Below are positions 1 through 6,258 of a stretch of 6,258 nucleotides of DNA, piece after piece. Under the pieces are notes generated by a model. The model did no database searches. It saw only the letters and a program-made list of their open reading frames with translations, and was not told where the DNA came from. The stretch's first letter is position 1. The number at the start of each line of letters is the position of its first letter. The position numbers and the translations under genes are program-made. This DNA is from SZAS-79 sp038211455 (lineage in GTDB: Bacteria; Pseudomonadota; Gammaproteobacteria; Burkholderiales; SG8-39), in the NCBI GenBank assembly GCA_038211455.1, contig JBBQVP010000229.1:1-6258 (forward strand), read 5' to 3'.

Positions 1-128
1 TGCTTTCTGCCGCCACGCTGGCCGACATGGGGGTGCCCAATGTGCTGCACCTCGAAGGCGGTTTCGGCCCGTGGAAGAAGGCGGGCAGGCCCGCAGCGGA
101 CAAGCCGGCGCATAAAGAGAAGACCTGA
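1..128 (+). CDS. Rhodanese-like domain protein, C-terminal fragment (5' end outside window)
   Basis: This open frame enters from the left edge (first complete codon at 3) and ends at TGA 126-128, leaving 41 visible residues. The stretch HLEGGFGPWKKAGRPA is the typical end of a single-domain rhodanese: a final beta strand, then 'hxxGGxxxWkxAGxP'. A short lysine-rich tail (KPAHKEKT) follows. Rhodaneses move sulfane sulfur through a cysteine persulfide; that active-site cysteine lies upstream of the window, so catalytic competence cannot be judged. The stop overlaps the liuB start by one base (TGATG), which implies cotranscription and probably translational coupling with the leucine-degradation operon. 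Its biochemical role there is unknown. The family call rests on the C-terminal signature only. Confidence 0.75.
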   Translation, partial: LSAATLADMGVPNVLHLEGGFGPWKKAGRPAADKPAHKEKT

Positions 129-1735
129 TGCCGGCCTTCAAGTCCCAGCTCGATGCGCGTGGCGCGGATTTCCGCGCCAACGCCGAGCGCATGCGCGGCC
201 TGGTCGCGGACCTGCGCGAGAAGGTCGCGAAGATCAGCGTCGGTGGCGACGAGGCCGCCCGGCAGAAGCACGTTTCACGCGGCAAGCTGCTGCCGCGCGA
301 GCGCGTGCGCAGCCTGCTCGACCCGGGCTCGGCCTTCCTGGAGATCGGGCAGCTGGCGGCATATGGAATGTATGGGGGCGAAGTGCCCTCCGCCTCGATC
401 GTGACCGGCATCGGCCGGATCGCGGGTCAGGAATGCATGATCGTCGCCAACGACGCGACGGTGAAAGGCGGGACCTATTTCCCCATGACAGTGAAGAAGC
501 ACCTGCGCGCGCAGGAGATTGCGATCCAGAACCGCCTGCCGTGCGTCTACCTGGTGGATTCGGGCGGCGCCAACCTGCCCAACCAGGACGACGTGTTTCC
601 CGATCGCGAGCATTTCGGCCGGATTTTCTACAACCAGGCCAACATGTCCTCGCAGGGCATCCCGCAGATTGCGGTGGTGATGGGCTCGTGCACCGCGGGT
701 GGCGCGTATGTGCCGGCGATGTCGGACGAGTCCATCATCGTCAAGGGCCAGGGCACCATCTTCCTCGGCGGCCCGCCGATCGTGAAGGCCGCCACCGGGG
801 AAATCGTTTCGGCAGAAGAGCTGGGCGGCGCGGACGTGCATACGAAAGTGTCCGGCGTCTCCGATCACCTCGCCATGAACGATGCGCATGCCTTGTCTAT
901 TGCGCGCAGCATCGTCGGTAACCTGAACCGCAGGAAGCAGGTGACGCTCGACGTCCGCCCCGTGGTCGAGCCACTGTATCCGGCCGACGAAATCTACGGC
1001 GTGATCCCGAACGACACGCGCAAGCCGTACGACGTGCGTGAGGTGATCGCGCGCATCGTCGACGGTTCGGAGCTCGATGAATTCAAGCGCAACTACGGGA
1101 CCACGATCGTCACCGGATTCGCGCGCATCCACGGCTACCCGGTCGCGATCCTCGCCAACAATGGCGTGCTGTTTTCGGAAAGTTCGCTCAAGGCGACCCA
1201 CTTCATCGAGCTTGCCTGCCAGCGCAACATCCCGCTGGTGTTCCTGCAGAACATCACCGGCTACATGGTGGGCAAGAAATACGAGGCGGGCGGCATCGCG
1301 CGCGACGGTGCCAAGATGGTGACCGCCGTGGCCACCGCGAAAGTCCCGAAGTTCACTGTGATCATCGGCGGCTCGTTCGGGGCCGGAAACTACGGCATGT
1401 GCGGCCGTGCCTACAGCCCGCGTTTCCTCTGGATGTGGCCGAACGCGCGCATCTCGGTGCTCGGGGGGCCGCAGGCCGCTTCGGTGCTTGCCACCGTGAA
1501 ACGCGACGGCATTGAGGGCCGGGGAGGAAAGTGGTCGGCCGAGGAGGAGGCCGCCTTCAAGCAGCCGATCCTCGACCAGTATGAACTGCAAGGCCACCCC
1601 TACTACGCCAGCGCGAGGTTGTGGGACGACGGCGTGATCGACCCGGCCGATACGCGGCGCGTGCTTGGCCTGGCGATCTCAGCGTCGTTAAATGCGCCAG
1701 TCGAAGACACCAAGTTCGGTGTGTTCAGAATGTAG
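128..1735 (+). CDS. liuB: 3-methylcrotonyl-CoA carboxylase, beta (carboxyltransferase) subunit
   Basis: This 535-aa protein transfers the carboxyl group from biotin to the gamma carbon of 3-methylcrotonyl-CoA, in complex with the biotinylated alpha subunit LiuD, in cytosolic leucine catabolism. It has the two crotonase-like halves of acyl-CoA carboxyltransferases, roughly residues 30-290 and 300-535. The glycine-rich oxyanion-hole segments are GSCTAGGAYVPAMSD (186-200) and GGSFGAGNYGMCGRAY (414-429). KGGTYFPMTVKKHLRAQEIA (113-132) and the QNITGYMVGKKYEAGGI segment (374-390) are typical of MCC. From memory, Phe at the position of F417 marks methylcrotonyl- rather than geranyl-CoA carboxylase (AtuC), which has a small residue there; F417 is present. 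The start ATG 128 overlaps the upstream stop and has a purine-rich GAGAAG at 117-122, five bases before it. Length is normal and no catalytic segment is missing. The main alternative is the geranyl-CoA paralogue, which is less likely. Confidence 0.97.
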   Translation: MPAFKSQLDARGADFRANAERMRGLVADLREKVAKISVGGDEAARQKHVSRGKLLPRERVRSLLDPGSAFLEIGQLAAYGMYGGEVPSASIVTGIGRIAGQECMIVANDATVKGGTYFPMTVKKHLRAQEIAIQNRLPCVYLVDSGGANLPNQDDVFPDREHFGRIFYNQANMSSQGIPQIAVVMGSCTAGGAYVPAMSDESIIVKGQGTIFLGGPPIVKAATGEIVSAEELGGADVHTKVSGVSDHLAMNDAHALSIARSIVGNLNRRKQVTLDVRPVVEPLYPADEIYGVIPNDTRKPYDVREVIARIVDGSELDEFKRNYGTTIVTGFARIHGYPVAILANNGVLFSESSLKATHFIELACQRNIPLVFLQNITGYMVGKKYEAGGIARDGAKMVTAVATAKVPKFTVIIGGSFGAGNYGMCGRAYSPRFLWMWPNARISVLGGPQAASVLATVKRDGIEGRGGKWSAEEEAAFKQPILDQYELQGHPYYASARLWDDGVIDPADTRRVLGLAISASLNAPVEDTKFGVFRM

Positions 1736-1742
1736 GTCAGGA

Positions 1743-1775
1743 TGCAGGGGAGAGTTCACGTCACCCTCCCCTGCA
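1743..1775 (+). other. Perfect inverted repeat / RNA hairpin in the liuB-liuC gap
   Basis: The left arm TGCAGGGGAG (1743-1752) is exactly complementary to the right arm CTCCCCTGCA (1766-1775) across a 13-nt loop. Two further pairs (1754-1764 and 1755-1763) are possible inside the loop. The GC-rich stem starts 8 nt after the liuB stop and ends 19 nt before the liuC ATG. No U-run follows (AACCCCTCCCAC), so it is not a standard intrinsic terminator. It could be an mRNA stabiliser or processing site, a partial attenuator, or a copy of a dispersed palindromic repeat; the sequence alone does not decide. A second C-rich stretch at 1777-1784 could compete for the G-rich left arm. Confidence 0.7.
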
Positions 1776-1794
1776 ACCCCTCCCACACTTATGG

Positions 1795-2607
1795 ATGAAA
1801 ACCGTGGCAAATAGCATTGAAGTTGAAATCAGCAACCACTGCGCCTGGGTAACACTCAACCGCCCGGAGATCCGCAACGCCTTCGACGATGCGCTGATCG
1901 CGAACCTCACGCAGGCGATGGAGAAACTTGACGCCGACCCGGCGGTCCGGGCGGTGGTCCTGCAGGGAGCGGGAACGGCGTTCTGCGCCGGGGCGGACCT
2001 CAACTGGATGAAGCGCATGGCCGGCTACACGCTGGAAGAGAACTACGCGGACGCCAAGGCGCTGGCGAAGATGCTGAAGACCATCGACCGGATGGCGAAA
2101 CCCACGATCGCGCGTGTGCACGGCCCGGCCTACGCGGGCGGCTGCGGCCTGGTGGCGGCCTGCGACATCGCCGTTGGCACGCCGCAAGCCGAATTCGCGC
2201 TGACCGAAGCCAAGCTCGGCATGTCGCCCGCGACGATCAGCCCCTACGTGATCCGCGCCATCGGCGAGCGCGCGGCGCACCGGTATTTCCTGACCGCCGA
2301 AAAATTCGGCGCCGTCGAGGCGCACCGCCTTGGGCTGCTTTCGGAACTGTGCCCAAGCGAGGCGCTCGATGCGACCATCGATACCCTGCTCGGCCACCTC
2401 GTGGCGGGCGGCAGCGCAGCGCTGGCTGAGATCAAGGACCTGATCCGCGCGGTCTCGCGCGGCGAGATCGACGACGCGATGATCGACGACACAGCGAAGC
2501 GCATCGCCGCGATCCGGGTCTCGGAAGAAGGCCGCGAGGGTATCGCCGCGTTCCTCGCCAAGCGCCGCCCGGCGTGGGCTGTCTCTTACACTGCGAAGAA
2601 AAGCTAG
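1795..2607 (+). CDS. liuC: 3-methylglutaconyl-CoA hydratase (enoyl-CoA hydratase/isomerase family)
   Basis: This 270-aa crotonase-fold protein probably hydrates 3-methylglutaconyl-CoA to 3-hydroxy-3-methylglutaryl-CoA, the step after the carboxylase. VTLNRPEIRNAFDD (19-32), the oxyanion-hole segment FCAGADLNWMKRM (63-75) and HGPAYAGGCGLVAACDIAV (109-127) are clear family motifs. Of the two classic crotonase acids, the first (Glu in GGGxEL) is Gly118 here; the second is kept as Glu138 in FALTEAKLG. ISPYVIRAIG (148-157) replaces the usual GGTQRL loop. The substrate assignment leans on its position between the two carboxylase subunits. Start: ATG 1795 lacks a visible Shine-Dalgarno; an in-frame GTG at 1804 (267 aa) has GGATGA about 8 nt upstream and is a fair alternative. 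The frame stays open further upstream into liuB, but those residues look non-genic. The stop abuts the liuD start directly. Confidence 0.94.
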   Translation: MKTVANSIEVEISNHCAWVTLNRPEIRNAFDDALIANLTQAMEKLDADPAVRAVVLQGAGTAFCAGADLNWMKRMAGYTLEENYADAKALAKMLKTIDRMAKPTIARVHGPAYAGGCGLVAACDIAVGTPQAEFALTEAKLGMSPATISPYVIRAIGERAAHRYFLTAEKFGAVEAHRLGLLSELCPSEALDATIDTLLGHLVAGGSAALAEIKDLIRAVSRGEIDDAMIDDTAKRIAAIRVSEEGREGIAAFLAKRRPAWAVSYTAKKS

Positions 2608-4617
2608 GTGTTCTCCAAGATCCTGATCGCCAACCGCGGCGAAATCGCCTGCCGCGTCGCGCGCACCGCGAAGAAGATGGGCATCCGCGTTGTGGCCGTG
2701 TATTCCGAGGCCGACGCCAACGCGCGCCATGTAAGTTTTGCCGACGAGGCGTACTGCATCGGCCCGGCGCCCGCAAAGGACAGCTACCTGCGCGCCGACG
2801 CGATCCTCGAAGTCGCGAAGAAATCCGGCGCCCAGGCCGTCCACCCTGGCTACGGTTTCCTGTCCGAGAACGCGGACTTCGCCGAGACCTGCGCACAGGC
2901 GGGCATCGCGTTCATCGGGCCGCCGGCCGCCGCAATCCGGGCCATGGGCTCCAAGAGCGCCGCCAAGGCGCTGATGGAAAAAGCGGCGGTGCCACTGGTG
3001 CCCGGCTACCACGGCGAGCGCCAGGAGCCGGCGTTCCTGCAGGCCGAGTCCGACAAGATCGGCTACCCGGTCCTCATCAAGGCCTCCGCCGGCGGCGGTG
3101 GCAAGGGTATGCGCGTGGTCGAGAAAAGCGCTGACTTCGCGGCTGCGCTCGCCTCCTGCCAGCGCGAAGCCAAGGCCGCTTTTGGCGACGACCGGGTGCT
3201 GGTCGAGAAATACCTCTCGCGCCCGCGCCATATCGAAATCCAGGTCTTCGCCGATGCGCACGGCGAATGCGTCTACTTGTTCGAGCGCGACTGCTCGGTG
3301 CAGCGCCGCCACCAGAAAGTGCTGGAGGAGGCCCCGGCACCCGGGATGACAGAAACGCGGCGCAAGGCCATGGGCGAGGCCGCGGTCGCGGCGGCCAAGG
3401 CCGTGAACTACGTCGGCGCAGGCACCGTCGAGTTCATCGCGAATCAGGATGGTTCCTTCTACTTCATGGAAATGAACACCCGGCTGCAGGTGGAGCACCC
3501 AGTCACCGAGATGATCACCGGCCTCGACCTCGTGCAGTGGCAATTGCAGGTCGTGGCCGGTGAGCCGCTGCCGCTCGTGCAGGAACAACTGGTCATCCGC
3601 GGCCATGCGATCGAGGCGCGCGTATATGCCGAGAATCCTGCCAAAAACTTTCTCCCCTCGACCGGCACGCTGAAACACCTGCGCGTGCCGCAGGCCGCCG
3701 AATTCGAAATCGCCGCCAACCCGGTCCGCGTCGACTCCGGCGTGCGCCAGGGCGACACCATCAGCCCGTATTACGACCCGATGATCGCCAAGCTGATCGT
3801 CTGGGGCGAGACCCGCGGCATTGCGCTCGGGCGCATGGCGGCCGCGCTGGCGGAATTCGAGGTTGTCGGCGTGACGACCAACATCGCCTTCCTCGGGCGC
3901 ATCGTCACCGGCGACGCGTTCTCCTCGGCCGACCTCGACACCGGCCTGATCGAACGCAACCGCGACACGCTGCTCCCCGAGCCCGGCGAGACCAGCGACG
4001 AGATCCTCGCCGTAGCCGCCTACGCGCAGCTCGCCGCCGACAAGGACGCGGCTGGCGCGCGTGCCGCCGCGTCGTCCGACCCGCATTCGCCCTGGCACAC
4101 GAACGACGGCTGGCGCATGAACCAAGCTGCGCATCATTCGTTCGTGTTCACCGAAGGCGAGCGCCATACCGCGGTGACGATCCAACACGCTGGCAGTGGC
4201 CTGCGCCTGCGCACGCCAGCCGGCGAATTCGCCCTATCGGGAACCCGGAATCCCGACGGCTCGCTCCAGGTGCGCATCGACGACCGCAGCATCAAGGCGC
4301 GCGCCGTCCGCATCGAAGGCCAATGGAACATCTTCGCCAGCGGCGAGCAGCACAAGCTTTCGCTACGCGACGAACTCCACGAACTCGAATCCGACACCCA
4401 CGGCGGCAGCCTCGCCGCGCCCATGCCCGGTAAAGTGATCGCAGTACTCGTCAAAAAAGGGGCCAGGGTCGACAAAGGCGCGCCGCTGGTGATCCTGGAG
4501 GCGATGAAGATGGAGCACACCATCACTGCGCCGCGCGCGGGAACTGTGGCTGAGATCCGGTTCGCTGCGGGCGAGCAGGTGGATGAAGGGGTGGACCTGT
4601 TGATCCTCGAAGACTGA
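2608..4617 (+). CDS. liuD: 3-methylcrotonyl-CoA carboxylase, alpha (biotin carboxylase + biotin carrier) subunit
   Basis: This 669-aa subunit carboxylates its own biotin using ATP and bicarbonate and presents carboxybiotin to LiuB. The biotin carboxylase N-domain (about 1-113, starting MFSKILIANRGEIACRV) precedes an ATP-grasp domain with Lys116, Lys158, glycine loop GGGGKGM (162-168), His208, Lys237, Glu275 and Glu288; EMNTRLQVEHPVTE (288-301) supplies Arg292 and Glu296, and Arg338 is also present. These match the known E. coli AccC active-site residues within one position. A weakly conserved middle region (about 460-600), the usual place of the BT domain that docks to beta subunits, is followed by a biotinyl domain with EAMKMEH, biotin on Lys634. 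The GTG start directly follows the liuC TAG; GAAGAAAAG (2595-2603) is a weak ribosome-binding candidate. The start matches the conserved N-terminus of the family. Full length and intact; the alternative AtuF-type geranyl-CoA role is less likely given LiuB. Confidence 0.97.
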   Translation: MFSKILIANRGEIACRVARTAKKMGIRVVAVYSEADANARHVSFADEAYCIGPAPAKDSYLRADAILEVAKKSGAQAVHPGYGFLSENADFAETCAQAGIAFIGPPAAAIRAMGSKSAAKALMEKAAVPLVPGYHGERQEPAFLQAESDKIGYPVLIKASAGGGGKGMRVVEKSADFAAALASCQREAKAAFGDDRVLVEKYLSRPRHIEIQVFADAHGECVYLFERDCSVQRRHQKVLEEAPAPGMTETRRKAMGEAAVAAAKAVNYVGAGTVEFIANQDGSFYFMEMNTRLQVEHPVTEMITGLDLVQWQLQVVAGEPLPLVQEQLVIRGHAIEARVYAENPAKNFLPSTGTLKHLRVPQAAEFEIAANPVRVDSGVRQGDTISPYYDPMIAKLIVWGETRGIALGRMAAALAEFEVVGVTTNIAFLGRIVTGDAFSSADLDTGLIERNRDTLLPEPGETSDEILAVAAYAQLAADKDAAGARAAASSDPHSPWHTNDGWRMNQAAHHSFVFTEGERHTAVTIQHAGSGLRLRTPAGEFALSGTRNPDGSLQVRIDDRSIKARAVRIEGQWNIFASGEQHKLSLRDELHELESDTHGGSLAAPMPGKVIAVLVKKGARVDKGAPLVILEAMKMEHTITAPRAGTVAEIRFAAGEQVDEGVDLLILED

Positions 4618-4634
4618 AGGCGAGCGCGAGGGGA

Positions 4635-4663
4635 TATGGGGGAGCCCGCAGGGTTCCCCTGTA
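4635..4663. terminator. Candidate bidirectional hairpin terminator between convergent liuD and asnS
   Basis: In the 52-bp gap between the two convergent stop codons, GGGGAGCCC (4639-4647) folds onto GGGTTCCCC (4651-4659) over the 3-nt loop GCA, with one G-U pair. The helix can extend outward through two G-U and two A-U pairs to 4635 and 4663, about 13 bp in all. The position 17 nt after the liuD stop and 6 nt after the asnS stop on the opposite strand suits a shared terminator. Neither strand has a proper U-tract after the stem, so the call is tentative; termination could instead be Rho-dependent, with the stem only protecting 3' ends. Confidence 0.5.
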
Positions 4664-4669
4664 CCGATC

Positions 4670-6070
<1,401 letters not shown>

Positions 6071-6076
6071 CGGTCG

Positions 6077-6082
6077 ATTCTA
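6077..6082 (-). promoter_or_regulatory. Possible -10 hexamer immediately upstream of asnS
   Basis: Read on the minus strand, TAGAAT (one mismatch to TATAAT) overlaps the stop codon of the PIN gene and sits six bases before the asnS ATG. If it were used, transcription would begin at or next to the start codon, giving a leaderless message, which would fit the missing ribosome-binding site. No convincing -35 box lies 16-18 bp upstream (that region is CG-rich), so the match could be chance. The other reading is that asnS is transcribed from a promoter further upstream together with the PIN gene. Confidence 0.2.
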
Positions 6083-6258
6083 GCGTTGCTTCAAGTAAGC
6101 AGCGGGCGGCAAGATCATGATGTTGGCAACTTTTCTTCCATAGAGGGCGCCGAAATGCGTTCGGTCCCCAGTCAGGAGATGCGTCGCGCGTGCCTCGATC
6201 GCTGCAAGCAGGATAGGCGCGTCCTTGGCAACGAGCTTTATGCCGGCGGGCAGGCGTG
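6080..6258 (-). CDS. PIN-domain (VapC-type) protein, C-terminal fragment (5' end outside window)
   Basis: On the minus strand a frame enters from the right edge and runs 58 residues to TAG 6080-6082. LVAKDAPILLAAIEARATHL followed by LTGDRTHFGALYG is the characteristic C-terminal half of a PIN ribonuclease domain. Asp12 (in KDAPI) and Asp31 (in TGD) of the visible fragment fit the third and fourth metal-binding acids; the first two lie beyond the window. The tail IMILPPAAYLKQR resembles the last strand and 'P.eyL' end common in this family. PIN proteins of this type are usually RNA-cleaving toxins paired with a small antitoxin normally encoded upstream, so a partner would lie outside the window and none is visible here. 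The gene is same-strand and same-frame with asnS, 9 bp upstream of it. Toxin activity is inference. Confidence 0.8.
   Translation of the reverse strand, partial: RLPAGIKLVAKDAPILLAAIEARATHLLTGDRTHFGALYGRKVANIMILPPAAYLKQR

Noticed and set aside
40..921. A 293-codon plus-strand frame overlapping the rhodanese end and liuB
   Set aside because: The translation is Arg/Gly/Ala-rich without motifs, while the overlapping frame encodes conserved LiuB.
1464..1469. Run of six G in liuB as a possible frameshift or sequencing error
   Set aside because: The reading frame is conserved on both sides (SVLGGPQAAS), so no shift is present.
275..1597. A 440-codon minus-strand open frame antisense to liuB
   Set aside because: Same shadow effect: it has no domain, is rich in His, Arg and Asp, and lies wholly within the conserved LiuB coding region.
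1621..1794. N-terminal extension of liuC overlapping the end of liuB
   Set aside because: The extra residues are the out-of-frame reading of LiuB's C-terminus and the hairpin gap; crotonase similarity begins only after the ATG at 1795.
1789..4188. A 799-codon open frame on the minus strand, antisense to liuC and most of liuD
   Set aside because: The opposite strand holds two full, motif-complete enzymes. The antisense product is low-complexity, rich in Arg, Gly, His and Asp with no recognisable domain, as expected when the codon bias of a GC-rich gene removes stops from the complementary frame.
4453..4462. A6G4 run in liuD as a possible programmed frameshift site
   Set aside because: The codon phase (GTC AAA AAA GGG) does not fit a -1 slippery heptamer, and the biotinyl domain continues intact past it in the zero frame.

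Overview
The window is GC-rich proteobacterial chromosome, most likely from a beta- or gammaproteobacterium. That placement rests on the overall look of the protein sequences and on an AsnRS that matches the E. coli enzyme in length (466 aa); I cannot name a genus. Coding density is close to complete, and there are no RNA genes, insertion sequences, CRISPR arrays or prophage genes.

Left part (1-4617, + strand): a leucine/isovalerate degradation (liu) operon. It opens with the last 41 codons of a rhodanese-like protein, whose stop codon overlaps the liuB start by one base. Next come liuB (3-methylcrotonyl-CoA carboxylase, carboxyltransferase subunit), a 59-bp gap holding a perfect 10-bp inverted repeat, liuC (3-methylglutaconyl-CoA hydratase, crotonase family), and liuD (biotin carboxylase/biotin carrier subunit), whose GTG start directly abuts the liuC stop. 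LiuB and LiuD together form the biotin-dependent carboxylase that converts 3-methylcrotonyl-CoA to 3-methylglutaconyl-CoA, and LiuC hydrates that product to HMG-CoA. The first enzyme of the pathway (isovaleryl-CoA dehydrogenase, liuA) and the last (HMG-CoA lyase, liuE) are not in the window. liuE does not follow liuD, because the next gene is convergent.

Middle (4618-4669): a 52-bp convergent intergenic region with a hairpin that could serve as a bidirectional terminator.

Right part (4670-6258, - strand): asnS (asparaginyl-tRNA synthetase), preceded in the same orientation and the same reading frame by the C-terminal 58 codons of a PIN-domain (VapC-type) protein. Only the amber stop and three codons separate the two genes.

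Overall this is mostly ordinary central metabolism and translation. I see no clear undescribed system. The items most worth a second look are the liuB-liuC hairpin, the rhodanese coupled to the carboxylase operon, and the PIN-asnS junction.
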